NCBI RefSeq assembly: GCF_001659605.2 | Contig: NC_035176.2 | Span: 33,536,716-33,600,715 of the forward strand | Direction of reading: 5' to 3' | DNA: 64,000 nucleotides | Origin: Manihot esculenta | Taxonomy: Eukaryota; Streptophyta; Magnoliopsida; Malpighiales; Euphorbiaceae | Shown: positions 14,501 to 26,716 of the stretch, piece after piece | How positions within the stretch are numbered: position 1 is the stretch's first letter | How the letters are laid out: each line of letters starts with the position of its first letter | The notes under the pieces: model-generated | Told to the model about the DNA's origin: nothing | Database searches by the model: none | Seen by the model: only the letters and a program-made list of their open reading frames with translations | Translations under genes and position numbers: made by a program

Positions 14501-15960
14501 AACCAGTCTGTTCAAAAGCATCCCTTTCTCCAGAAGCAGCATTATCACCGTGCTCAGACAAAGCCAGTCTCCCATCTCCATCGAGGTCTATGACATGGGT
14601 TCCACCACAATGCTCCAAAACCAAACCATTAGCTTCCTGCATTGCCCCTACCCAGCAACAAATGAGAATTTAATTATACAACAGATTCACACATTATTTG
14701 CCCCAATCTGCCCAAAAGAAGTTCCCAATAAAGGAAAAAGAGAAAAAAAAATAGATCAAAATAGTAGAGAGAAGAAGAGCACAACCTACATCTGTTACCT
14801 GATCTCCCCTAGCACAAATCAAGAACATATCAGGAGTATTTTCTTTTAATGGCAATGATTCCGCCTTTTCCCTACTGCTGCTTTCCAATTCATATGTGAC
14901 AGTAGTACTGTCTATAGTCTCAACAATGGCTGGAGAGGCCAACACATCAATGCGTTCACCATCATTAGAGTTTGATAATTCAATATTGTTTTCATGAACA
15001 CACACTTCCTGCTTATCCATATTGGCATTATCAATTGATGCAGTTTCATATGTCATGGGAATTGACAATGGATCAACCGCCACAACATTGGCATCAGGAG
15101 CCACAGAATCCTCTATAGAAGAAGATACGGAAGAATCTTCAACTCCCGAAACAGGATTGATGCTAGACACAGTTTCCCCTTCAAGAACCTGTGGCAATGC
15201 TGTTGAATTGGCAGAATTTGGTGCTGCATCAACATAAGATTCGTGCTGCTCAGATTTGCTAGACTTTTTGGAGGACTTTCCATGACTGCTACTACCTTTA
15301 TTGTCCTTCTTCTGACGAAATTGTTGAAGCTGATGACATAAAAGATAATTAAAAACAACGCGTTTAGGTCCCAATAAATCACATTAACGCCCTGTTTGGT
15401 TGATGAGCTAGTGGGAGAGAAGAAACAAAACAAGCAAAATTTCTCAATCCTAGGGAGAAGACAAGATCCAGTTGAAGTGAACCTATTGTAAGTTGTAACC
15501 AGTTAACTTATCTGAGCTTGACTTCCCAATTAAAAGAGAGCAATTATAATGCAATAATACATTTTCTTTCTTTATGGTTCTACTTATCATTCAACTTGTC
15601 TGTACCTCTAGAAAAGCAGAATTCAAACACTATTCAAGTATAATGGCGAAAAAATAATAGGAAAAAATAATAGAAAAGAGGAAGCATTATTTTCTCTGAT
15701 TCAGAAAAGTAACAATAAAAAGAAAAATCAAAGTATCAACCAACTCATGTATTGCACTCTAAAAATGCAGGTGACACTCTCATTGACTTCAAATTTGAAT
15801 CCAATACTTCTCTTTTAGTCGGTGGGCAATTAAAAGCCAGAAAATTGCATCGAGTCTAAAACAACCAAACTCGTATTAAATCAATATGCAAAATAAATGC
15901 ATGGAATACCTTTTTACGGCCAGCAGCAAGCATATCAGTACGGTTCTTATTCTTGTCCAT
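5520..15960 (-). CDS. Giant coiled-coil Golgi/TGN-type protein with C-terminal membrane anchor (TNO1-like, At4g31570-type)
   Basis: Eight exons join in frame: 15960-15910, 15329-14786, 14647-8811, 8290-7417, 7316-6649, 6062-5921, 5805-5724 and 5622-5520. They total 8301 nt, or 2766 residues. All junctions have GT/AG borders. The start MDKNKNRTDMLAAGRKK is the whole first coding exon. A short basic N-terminus is followed by an acidic, Ser-rich segment (to about residue 200). Then come more than 2000 residues of Glu/Lys/Leu heptad coiled coil, mostly in one 5.8-kb exon. The tail is conserved: motif NKWTVPGPSAASQVRSLRK, then VTDMIDGLW, and a last hydrophobic segment (about the final 22 residues, IMIYWALLHALLAAFVV) that fits a tail anchor. 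Arabidopsis TNO1 (At1g24460) is a shorter TGN protein that interacts with the SNARE SYP41. The length here fits its longer relative At4g31570 better, so I give no symbol. Tethering or SNARE-support function is inferred from the family. Confidence 0.9.
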
Positions 15961-16440
15961 TGCGATCCCCTCCGTTTTATGATCCCACAGCGACTCCTGG
16001 TCAATCACCTTCTCGCCTCGAAGTCTCAAACACCAGTAGGTCCTCCTTCCTAATGATTTTCCAGTTGGAAAACGATAAGCATAAAATACGTAATATGAAT
16101 AGCAAAAAAAACCTAATTCAATAATCTCTATTCGGTTGCTAAGAAACTTGATAATACAACTAAAAATGCAAAATCTAATTCATGTCGGTCCGATGGTATG
16201 ACCAATTCTGCTCGGGCAAGATATACAGAAAGCCAAAAGGAAGAAAAAAAAAAACGAAAGAGCATACTCATTCAGGAATCAAACGAAAAGAAAAGATTCG
16301 ACGGAACAGTATAAAGAGTTGGATTGAAGAACGGAAGGATACCTTGGCTTGATTGGCTTCCGATCTATTCGTCGTTGTATCCGAGCGTCGGTGATGATTA
16401 GGAGCTGTTTGGTGAGAATAGCTTAGTTTGTAAAGAACGT
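15961..16440 (-). promoter_or_regulatory. 5' leader of the coiled-coil gene, with a probable leader intron
   Basis: Upstream of the ATG at 15960 the sequence is less AT-rich than its surroundings. A good donor (CCAAG followed by GTATCC) reads on the minus strand with its GT at 16342-16341. A possible acceptor ending TTAG lies at 16053-16050, so a 5' UTR intron of roughly 290 bp is likely. The transcription start is probably near 16.4 kb, but no TATA box is clear. Confidence 0.4.
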
Positions 16441-18315
16441 TTCCTGTGTATGTATGGTTTTTCTCTTAGATCTGACGCATACTTCGTGTTCCTCTGCAGG
16501 TGAAGTGTCGAATGAGGCACGATAAATAAGAAATTACTGTTAGGTGCAATCCAATAACAGTTGCGTTTTGTGGTTGAACTTGAACCCCACAGGTACCCCG
16601 CCAGCCGGGGCGATGCGAACCGGAGAACAAGAGAATGGGTTTGCTAACGGTTCTCGGGCTCACTTCCATCCACAAAGGAAGGGGAGGGAGGAATCAAACC
16701 ATGGCCCTGCTCCAATTATCCAATTGGTAATTGCAAAATGGGCTTGGAGTTGGGTGGTTTATGCAGGCTTAAACCCATATCGATATTCCATGTGACCTAT
16801 GTGGGCAAAAAAACTGAAAACTTATTCCTCCGCCTTTGCTTTCGGCCCAAAAATTCAAGCCCTCTACGTTTCCTGGACCGTCGTGACAAATTCAACCCTT
16901 GGCCTTTACTGCAACTTTCATGCTAACACATATAGATGCAACATCAAGAAAGCACCAGGCAATATCCAGTAGCAGAAGGTCTGGCCCGTCTGGATTGTAA
17001 CTTCACCATAGATTCTTTGACCTGGGATAGAGAAAAAAAAAAAAAAAAAATTTTTAGTGTTTTTCAAAATCATTTTAAAATAAACAAAATTTATGTATAA
17101 CTATGTAATGATTTATTTAAATTTATCTCGTACAAATTAATTTTTTCCAGATGAATTGTTTGGATTTGTTTTTTTTTTTTCAATGGGGATTTCTTGCACA
17201 ATGTCTCTATTCTTGTAATTATACTATAGTTTTGGCATTAAAATCATCCAATACAAAGAGAGAATGCTTGAAGAAATGTTATATACATATGAGAGAATAT
17301 GAGGGCTTATTCTTGTATAAAGAGAACATGACAAGGTCAGTATTAAGAGCTTAAAGACACAGAAGATCACGTGAATGCTCCTAAACACGCCATATATACA
17401 TTGATTGTGAAGGAATCAAATCCTTAAGTATGTCGTTTCCGCCACCTAATGCTTGGGCCCTTACTATTTAAATCTTATTTCACTTCTCAATTACAATTAA
17501 AACTATGCATCGATTATTCTTACTTTTTTATAAAAATCTAATCCAAATATATATTTATACTCTTATATTAATTGAATATTTAAACTAAAATTTTAATCTA
17601 TATAACACTTAAATTTATAAATATTATAATAATTAATCAAAAATTAATTATACTATCCATAGTTTGTAAAAGAATGTGTAAATAGTGATCATTGTTGACT
17701 GCACTTAAATTTTGCTAATTGTAATTTAAATTTTTATAAATTAACAAAACTAAAAGATGAAAATTTAGAGTTTATTTTAGTAAAAATTTAAATATAATTA
17801 GTAATACATTAAACTATTTGTGATTATTTTTTAATTATTAGTATAATTAATTTATATTTAATTATTATAATTTTTGTAAATTTAGATATTTAATAAATTA
17901 TAATTTTAATTTAAGTACGTAATAGATAAATATAAAATAAAACTATATACATGTTCGGTCTAAAATCCTATGACAGGATGACCAAAATTAATTTTTTAGG
18001 ATTTATTTAATTTTGATGTTAGTTGATTTTAAGTTTTGATAAGATTAACGAATAAAAGGAAGAAAAGCTAAAGCTCAGAGTAAGTGGAATCCTAATATAC
18101 ATGACATATATACCGGAATATGCAGATCTGCCACTGATTTTATTTGCACAAATCCACGGATTAATGTCAACTCTTTTTATTTTATTTTATTTTTTTAAAT
18201 TAATGCAACTAATGGAGATATCGTAATCTCGTTTTTCTTAATGCTGTTTTTTTTATTATTACTAGGAAAGGAAACATACAATAAACAAATGTACAATGGG
18301 ACAGCTAATACTATT

Positions 18316-18335
18316 TGCCCTGCCCTGCCCTGCCC
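18316..18335. repeat. Pentanucleotide microsatellite (TGCCC)4
   Basis: Four perfect TGCCC units in an otherwise AT-rich stretch, read directly from the sequence. Confidence 0.9.
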
Positions 18336-19554
18336 TATGCTCGGCCCAATTTACATTCAAACACAAATTTAAAGCTGTTATTAAACTTAGAGTTAGCACT
18401 CTTGAGGTTTCATTAATAAATAAATAAATAAATTAAATTAAATTGCGTTAATTCAGATTGAATTAAAAAATTGTTTTTATACTGAAATTGCATGGGAACT
18501 GAAAATTGAGGAGAATTGACAATTGTAATCTAATTGATAATCTTCAATTTGATAAATGAAACAGTTAATTTCAATTTAAGATGGGCTCGTGGCAGATTTA
18601 TGTATAAGACCATACATAGATTTTTTTTTCTTAATATTGTTTGATTATGAAAAGTTTTTATTTTTTTATTGATTAGTTGATTAAAAAAAATTGCAAAGAC
18701 AGAATCAAATCGGCAAAGAAATCATCTCTAATGTTTGTTTTATATATATATAAAAGATATAGATATGATGTTGTTTGTTTGTTATTATATTTAATAAGGA
18801 AGAAAAGTCAAAATTGTAAGGTCAAATTCATACTAAAAAAAAAAGGTTCTAGATACATGAATGTGATATTGATAATGTTATAGTATTGTTTGTATGTTTC
18901 TTATGATTTTTAACAAACAAATATTTTTCAGATGCTCCGCCATCTTCATTTATAACTTTCCTTCCGTTTCTCTCTTTCTCTCTCTCATTAATAATTCATA
19001 TATATATTGTAAAATATCCTTTTAATAATAGCAATTAAGATGAACAAAGTAATTTAATAATAAAATAATATGAATTAAATAATAAATTTACAAAAAATAA
19101 TATAAATTTTAATTTGTTAGATTTATTAATATAAATTATAAACTCATTTTATGTTATTAATTTTTTATTTTTTAAAAACTATAATATACCTCAAATTGAT
19201 TAAATATTTTTTAAAAAACTATAATATATACATATTAATTATTTTTTTAAAAATAATTTTAATGCAACTGAATTAATATTATTAATAGTATTTGTTGGCT
19301 TGGCTTAAGGACCACGACTTTTCTTTTCAAATGTTAAGGTCTTTTTACTCTTAAACCAAAACGGGGTTCGACCACTAACCTCTCCTCACCTCATCGAGTC
19401 AACCCCACGTTTTTTTGGGCTCCTTTCGTTGATTCCGTTGACAATTTTTTATATATTATCTTTTTTTTTATTCATATATTTATGTTGCGCCCATGTTAAT
19501 GGTTTTTCTTTTTTCCTTTAATCGGATCTTATAAATTTGTCAACTGCATTTTTA

Positions 19555-19556
<2 letters not shown>

Positions 19557-19588
<32 letters not shown>
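19557..19588. repeat. (AT)n microsatellite
   Basis: An uninterrupted AT dinucleotide run of about 30 bases. Confidence 0.95.
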
Positions 19589-19590
<2 letters not shown>

Positions 19591-20156
19591 CCTAAATGAT
19601 TTAATCGTTTTGAATTTTTTATTTATTATTATTATAATTAATATATAAAATATTCACGTTCCGTTCTCATGAAAAAATAAAAGTGGATTGTAAAGGAAAT
19701 TGTCTCCATCGTAGGCTGCGCTGTGTATATATAGCTTTGATCGAAATGTTACAAAAATTATATACAATAGTCATCTTTAATATTAACTTACAAACAGAAA
19801 AATACAATAAATTAGCTGAAAATTTGTTTTATAAAAAAATAACTTGATTTTAAAATGTATATATATATATATAATTACGGAATTATTTAATAATAAAAAA
19901 TTAAGAAATCATTATTATTTTAAGTTAATCGTAATATAATTAGAGTAACTATTCTACTAATAAAAAATCAAAAAATATTTTTTTTTCATTGTAATAATTA
20001 ATAAAAAATTATGGTTATATTTATTCAAGTAAACAAATAAATAAATTATTTTTTAAGTGCCGGAATTGATGGGTTTTAAGATAAATTCATAATTTAATAA
20101 AAAGTATATTCACCTTAATTGGCACCAGCTAAATTGCACTGCTATTAAAACTGGAG

Positions 20157-20177
20157 GCCACGTGGCGAAATATAAAT
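20157..20177 (+). promoter_or_regulatory. G-box followed by a TATA-like element, no gene attached
   Basis: The palindrome CCACGTGG is followed a few bases later by ATATAAATAG. The next 200 bp have higher GC than the surroundings and contain the inverted pair CCGTTGGA / TCTAACGG. No coding frame follows on the plus strand. It may be a detached promoter, a distal element or coincidence. Confidence 0.25.
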
Positions 20178-21295
20178 AGTGCTACCACTTGGAGGTTCTG
20201 GACAATAAATAAAGCGATAGTCAACTCTCCTAATGGAATATTAACCGTTGGATTGAAGCGAATAAATCTAACGGCTGAAGAATAAGTTACCGGTAGAAGC
20301 CATAAATGACGTGACTCTAAGGGAAAGCTGGTCAACATTTTCGGATTAAAAAAAAAAAAGGAATGGCTCCACTTGATCCCCATTAATATTAGTCAGCTTT
20401 ATTTATCTCCACTGCATTTCTCTTTTTACTGTGATGTCTCTTTTATTATTTTTTTAAGAGTTGCTTTAATCATTTTGGTTTTTCCATCCTTTCCAACGCA
20501 TTAACTATTCTCTAATTTCATATTTTTTACTTATAAATCCGTTTAATCAATGTATAAGCTAAATAAAAGCACCTTATAAATATCTTATATTATCAAATTA
20601 TTATTAAAATTTTTAAATAAATTTTATTGTTATAAAAAACAAATTGGTGTAGAAATTTAAGATGGGTAACTATTTAATTATATTTTAACTTGAATAAAAT
20701 TAATATTGGTCAACATTTCCGATAGCTATTTGTGCACACTTATTTTTCCAAATATTGTTTAGTAAAAAAAGAGAAAAACAAAGGCTGCCAAATGAAATTC
20801 AATTTTTATAAGTAGATGTTCTAGAAGATATAATTCAAATGCTTTGAGACAATTCTAGGTGGCTTGACTTAATTAATTAATTAATATTTATAATTGATTA
20901 CAAGCTTATATAATTTAGTAATATTTTATTTAAAAAAATAGAAGAGTGAGGATAGGTTCAAATGATTACAAATAAAATATGTTAGGAGAAAGAAAGAGGT
21001 AATCCTAAAAATTTGACCAAATACAAGGGAGGAATGTATTAATTTATGAATTGATGAATTCCAGTCAAAATACCTTTTATTTTGGGGTCAAGACTAATGA
21101 AGTTAATCAATTATGTTCAAACTGTTGAATGATTTTTTTTTTTTTTAACTATAAGATATACTCCCATACTCCAAATTGGATTTATATTAATATATTCAAA
21201 GTAAATTGTAGACAGTTTTAAAAAAATTACGGATTATAAATAAAAGTATATGTAATCTCAATAATTGAATATATTCTAACTCCTTCATAGCATCG

Positions 21296-21443
21296 AACAG
21301 ATGATTTTGAGAGAATTATCTATAGTTGCACTGATATATCACCATCGCAATAAATTACATGTCAGTACTGAACAAATGATTTTGAGAGAATTATCTGTAG
21401 TTGCACAGATATATCGCCATCGCAACAAATTACAAGTAGTACT
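21296..21443 (+). repeat. Two-copy tandem duplication of a 75-bp unit
   Basis: Unit one (21296-21370) and unit two (21371-21443) both begin GAACARATGATTTTGAGAGA and end CAGTACT or TAGTACT. They differ at only a few positions. The unit has no recognised identity. Confidence 0.85.
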
Positions 21444-23379
21444 GACATGTCAACAATCCACAAACTCAAAAATGGCAATACCAACAAACCTTACACAAAT
21501 CGAAAAACCTAGCAAAATATTATCTGAGCAATAAATAAAACAACTATTCCAAATCATAAGAATAGAGAATAAAATCGTAGAACAATTATTGTGCGGATAA
21601 TATCAATATAGCGCTAAATATCATCGTATATTGAAAAAAGAGATCGGTCCATGATATTTTTAGTTTCAACTAGTTATGGAGTAGCCTTACAAAATCAATT
21701 CAAACTCCAACGTCGAATAATCATCAATCTCATTCCACTTCCACCAATAATCGACATAAATTATTAATAATCATCACAACAACCAACAAAAAATCAAAAT
21801 AAAAGAAAATCTCAAGAAAGAACATGAAAGAAAAAAATAAAAATAAAAATAAAATAAAACTATCAAACCCGCTACACTCTTAAGCGAAAAAGGCTGAAGA
21901 TTTGAGAGTTTGATTTTACTTTTTGTTCGCTCCATTTTCCTCTCTCCTTTCTTTGTATATAAAAATAAACCAATCAAATTGATCAAAAGTGTTTATAAAT
22001 CATTACAATAAAACAAATATTTGTTGTTATGTGATTGATTTTAATTCAAGGTTAAGGAAAACGAAATTGTGAAGTCTTGCTTAGTTTTAATTTTCATTTA
22101 ATTACGATTATAATTTATTAAATTCAATAATTAAATTTTTAAATTTTAAATTGAATTGTATCAATAGTTTAATTTTAGTTAAATAAGATATGATCTCAAT
22201 TTTAAACTAAATCTACTTCTTTTGAATCACAGAGTGATTGGATCCACTGTAGTTATAGGCTCATGAGATTATTTCATAGTTAATATTTACATAATTTAAA
22301 CACAAATGAAGTGCAATGAGTTGACTCTAACAATCAAATTTAAAAGCTTAAAGTAATAGCCGTATTTAGTTTTCATTTATTTATACAGCCATTAATAAAT
22401 ACAGTGCGAATAAAAATATATATATTTTTGGATGGGTGAATAAAATATATAGTTGATTTATAATATTATCATTTTGCGCTTTGAATAAGAAAAATCATAC
22501 TAACAAATACATTTCAAAGAATTTATTTTAAATAAGAAATAAAAAAACTGTTAGGTAAAATCTTACCACACCGAGCCGATATGAAAATCATATTATTATA
22601 ATAACTTCAAAGAAAAGACTGATTAATAAACAAATTACTTCCATTTAAAAAAAAAAACAAATTACTTATTAATAAGCACATAAATTTTTAAAATGCATCA
22701 CGAATGATTTTATTTTGAAAATTGGAAAAAGTAAATAAATTTAACCTGATTGTAGAATGGAAAATAATTAATACATTACTATTTTCAATAAGCAATAACT
22801 TTTATTTTAGAAAACTATTTTTCTCAAATTATACTAACATTTTAAAATTTTCAAGATCATATTGGTTTTTATTTTTTATGTAAATTATTATTAATTTTTA
22901 AATTATTTAATATTAATATAAAAATATAATTATTTATTTTTTAAAAAATAAAAATAAAAAATTTAAAAAATAAAATTTTCAAATTCTATTTAAATACACT
23001 TACAACCTAAATAAACACATTTACAAAAAATAAATTGTTTGAAGAGTATTTTAGATAACTTTTATATTTTTTTAAGGTAAAGGCTATTAAATTTAGAATT
23101 ATAAATTTTGAATAATAAATATTATAAAACAAATATAATATGGTTTTTTTTTTTTCTTAAAAATATTGTTTCAAAAATTGCATGTTTCCATACACAAAAA
23201 AATTCAAAACAACAGGTACACGGTTTACGTCCGACTGGCTATTTCAATTATCATTTTCCAACACGGGCCCCACCACCCACTACTTTGCACAGTTTTTGTT
23301 TGGTCTTCCTTTCCCTTGTTACCATCATCCACCATTGAAATTTTCAAACTCATCTCGTCCGTCGGATTGTAACCGCTCT

Positions 23380-23385
23380 TTGACT
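23380..23385 (+). promoter_or_regulatory. W-box (TTGACT) upstream of the WRKY ATG
   Basis: A TTGACT core lies about 200 bp before the start codon, in the promoter or leader. WRKY proteins bind TTGACY, so this fits auto- or cross-regulation. Inference from sequence only. Confidence 0.4.
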
Positions 23386-23508
23386 TCAACACCTCTTTCT
23401 CTCACCTCTCACCCGGTCACCCGGTCACGCCATCCTCTATATCTTCCCCTCTTGTTCTCTTCTTCCTTACTTTCCTCTTCCTCTCCTACTTAAAAACTTC
23501 TGCTTTCA

Positions 23509-23520
23509 TGGCTTGTTGAG
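23509..23520 (+). other. Minimal upstream ORF (Met-Ala-Cys-stop) in the WRKY leader
   Basis: An ATG 73 bp upstream of the main start opens a three-codon frame ending in TGA. If transcribed it would be a mini-uORF that could reduce translation of the WRKY frame. The transcription start is not known. Confidence 0.35.
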
Positions 23521-23581
23521 GTCATCGCCGTTTTCTTATTCTCTGGATTTTGCTTCTGTTTTTTTCTTCTAGTCCTCAAAA

Positions 23582-25234
23582 ATGGCCGTCGATCTTATGA
23601 GCTTTGCAAAAATGGAAGATCAGATGGCTGTACAAGAGGCCGCATCACAAGGCTTGAAGAGTATGGAGCACCTGATTCGCCTCATGTCTCACCAATCTAA
23701 CCACGTGGATTGCACGGACCTCACTGACCTCACCGTCTCGAAGTTTAAAAAAGTCATATCTCTTCTCAACCGGACCGGTCATGCCCGATTCAGACGCGGA
23801 CCTGTTCAATCTTTCTCCCCTTCGTTGTCATCGGCACCAACTGGTTACGCCTCTCGTCCCCAGAATTTAAATCAAGCTCCGACTCATGTTGCTGCTCCGG
23901 CTACTGTACAACAGGCGCCTGCCGTCCATACGGTGGCAGCTCCTCAGGTTCCGATCGCGGCTCCGGCAAGCTTTGTTCAGTCACAGCCGCAGAGTTTGAC
24001 TCTCGACTTCACAAAACCGAGCATATTCAGCTCGAATGGTAAGAACTCAGAGCTTGAGTTCACAAAAGAAAGCTTTAGCGTGTCATCGAGCTCATCTTTC
24101 ATGTCCTCGGCTATAACTGGAGACGGCAGCGTTTCAAATGGGAAGCAAGGGTCCTCGATTTTCCTGGCGCCTGCGGTCTCCGGCGGCAAGCCCCCTCTCT
24201 CATCGGGGCCATACAACAAGAAGCGGTGCCACGAGCACGATCATTCCGATGATATGTCTGGAAAGTTCTCCGGATCCACTAGCGGGAAGTGCCATTGCTC
24301 CAAGAGAAGGTATGTCGATCTTTGCTTACGGCTAATGTTTGCAAAGTTCTAATGTCTAGCTTTAACTCGCCTAACTTAGATCTACTAATCAGGAGTCATA
24401 ATAGCGCAACACTAGTATTTGACAACTAACGGAGTGCAGACGGGTGTAACTCGGGTAAACTCGGTTGAGTTTGACTCGAGTTAACTCTGTTTTACAACGA
24501 TAAACGAGTTGGGGTTGGGGTCAACGAGTTGGGTATTGAACTGTGTGGTTATCTTAATGGACACACGCAGTACGCGTGACGGTGACTTGTGAATATGAGC
24601 CTTTTCCACATGGAATAGGTGAAATTAATCAAAATTTGAACTTGGGTTTTGCACTGTTTTTGTCTTTTTATGTGGTCGCTTGGTGCACATGGTCTCTTGA
24701 CTTTGACCGCTGACGAGTCGGCTCACTGTAGCAACATATGCGCATGATAAGGGTACAGCAATATTAGTAGTGTCAGTAAATTATTATAAAAATAATTACA
24801 TGTTCGAGGAATAATTATATTTTTTTATTTAATTATTTTAGGAAAAATCGGGTGAAGAAAACGATCAGAGTCCCAGCGATTAGTTCGAAAATAGCCGATA
24901 TCCCTCCGGACGAGTACTCGTGGAGAAAGTATGGTCAAAAGCCAATAAAAGGATCACCATACCCACGGTAACTATCATGATTATTCAGTTACAACCATTG
25001 AATTAGTCATTTGATTAAATCAGGCACAGCGATGACTCTTAATATTTTGTATGTTTCAGGGGATATTACAAGTGTAGTACTGTTAGAGGGTGCCCAGCTA
25101 GAAAGCACGTAGAACGGGCTAACGACGATCCGAAGATGCTGATTGTGACATACGAGGGGGAGCACCGTCACGCCCAACACGCGATGCAGGAGAACTTGAG
25201 CGGTGGTGTAGGGTTAGTGTTCGAGTCAACGTGA
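23582..25234 (+). CDS. WRKY11: Group IId WRKY transcription factor, WRKY11/WRKY17 type
   Basis: Three exons (23582-24309, 24842-24967, 25060-25234) encode 342 residues with phase-correct GT/AG junctions. The N-terminus [14 protein letters not shown] and the block [15 protein letters not shown] match the WRKY11/17 pair. The conserved C-motif [19 protein letters not shown] (residues 52-70), a calmodulin-binding region in group IId proteins, is intact. A plant zinc-cluster region with Lys/Arg-rich nuclear signals precedes the DNA-binding domain. WRKYGQK is at 270-276. The zinc ligands C290, C296, H320 and H322 keep C-X5-C-X23-H-X-H spacing. The intron after PYPR is the family's diagnostic R-type intron. 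In Arabidopsis this subgroup represses basal defence; the role here is inferred. Choosing between WRKY11 and WRKY17 is not possible for a gene that may predate their duplication. Confidence 0.95.
24471..24708 (+). promoter_or_regulatory. Intron-1 W-box cluster of the WRKY gene
   Basis: Intron 1 holds TTGACT at 24471-24476, TTGACT at 24697-24702 and TTGACC at 24703-24708. The last two abut directly. All three are perfect TTGACY cores in the sense orientation. Confidence 0.45.
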
Positions 25235-25845
25235 AACATAGAGAAAAGAGTAATAAACAAGTAGAATAGGAAAAAAGAGAAATTAGACTTGAGTACGATC
25301 GAGGTGGTTGGGATTGGATTGTAAATTTTCTTAATCGGAAGGAAGATAGATGGGCAGAATCTCCATCTGCCACGATGTTCAAAGTAATTTGAAAAAAAAA
25401 AAATCTAATTTGTAAACTTTGTTTTTCAGTTTAATTCGCTACTTCCTATTTTGTAGTTGATAATGATTGTGATTCGAAAATTAAACACCGGGATAAAGGG
25501 AAGCTGGGTAAATGTGGGAAACAGACTGAATCCACTTTTAATTCGGTTCATGTTGCTGAAGTAAAAAATGCAGCATAATGTAATAATAAAAATTTTGAAG
25601 TTAATTTGCGTTAAAATTGATTGGTATCAGTTTAATTTGAATCAGTTTAGATATAATCTTAAAGATCGTTGTCAAAGGTGCAAGGTTGATCAACTCGATT
25701 GTTTAGTTGGAAGTAATAAAAAAAGGCAATGCCGTAACGGACTAAAACACGATCTTATGCGTTTTAGTGGGTCTTCAGTCAAAGGGCAGCTTTATGATGC
25801 ATGAGTTGAATGTAGTTAGGCCGTTCGGACTTAGAATGCTGCGAG
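25235..25845. other. 3' flank of the WRKY gene
   Basis: The WRKY 3' UTR is expected in the first few hundred bases. A short A-run lies at about 25393. The rest is unremarkable, and the LTR element starts at its right end. An open frame at 25568-25804 has no recognisable feature. Confidence 0.5.
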
Positions 25846-26190
25846 TGCCACGTGTTAGAGTTTCAAATTTTAACAATCAATTTAAATAGTGCATATTTGA
25901 TTTGAAGGTGTTAAGTCAAGTTAATTTTTAGAATCACTAATATAAATAACTTGATTAGTCAAGATTTATATAAACGAACAACAAAATTAACAGAAAAAGT
26001 GATGGCATAATTCAGAAACTCCATAAATCTACGATAGCCAATTAGGCCTATTGTAACAGGAGGAGACATCAACATGTCTCATATGACACCCTAAAATAAA
26101 TAATTTCAATTAATTTATTCCGATATTACTTTTTGGAAATTTCAATATTGAAAAATTACAGTTTTGATATCTGAAAACTCTATGACCTTG
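25846..26190 (-). repeat. 3' LTR of copy B, internally deleted
   Basis: It begins TGCCACG and ends near CTCTATGACCTTG, corresponding to the full LTR at 35319-35946 but about 280 bp shorter. The adjoining interior CCACTTAAACGGTTGACATC is the counterpart of the sequence just inside copy A's 3' LTR, including the polypurine tract. Confidence 0.75.
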
Positions 26191-26716
26191 CCACTTAAAC
26201 GGTTGACATCCTCGTCAACTGAGTTTGTTGGATTCTTCAATTTTCGAGTTCGACGCTTTTAGACTTGCTCGCAATGTGATTTGATCTCATTCCTTCTTGA
26301 TTAAATTGTTGGACAGTCTTAATCCTTAGTATGAAATCATTCATTTGTTGGTATCTCCCCAATTGATCTCTGTGAGCTGCTAGCTCTTAATAATGATGAA
26401 ACTACGAAAACTCTATCTTTCAGTTGGTAAATGTTATGCCCTTAATTTCTTAGTCTACTGCAAATATTGCGAAAAGTTGTTACTTTACTCCTATGCACGA
26501 ACTTATTGCCTGAACTTGTTAATCGCATGAACTTTTCTCCTTAAGCTGTCTCGCCATTACTTGTCTTTAACTGTCAACCTTACTTTTTGCCTCAAAAGCA
26601 CGACCTTATCATACAATAAATCTATCAACATGCATAAACTCATGCAATATGCCATATAGCAAGTCATCTAGAATACAACACACTATGAATCAACATGTGT
26701 GTCAATAAGACTTATC

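Larger units (their letters stand above)
16441..23379. other. Long AT-rich intergenic region
   Basis: About 7 kb without a recognisable gene. The short open frames it contains are compositionally random. It holds a tRNA-promoter-like fragment near 16.7 kb, several simple repeats, a two-copy 75-bp tandem duplication at 21.3 kb and a G-box/TATA pair at 20.2 kb. The last few hundred bases are the presumed WRKY promoter. Confidence 0.6.

Noticed and set aside
16466..16926. Several overlapping open frames on both strands
   Set aside because: They lie in a short GC-richer patch, share no codon signature or homology, and are best explained by composition.
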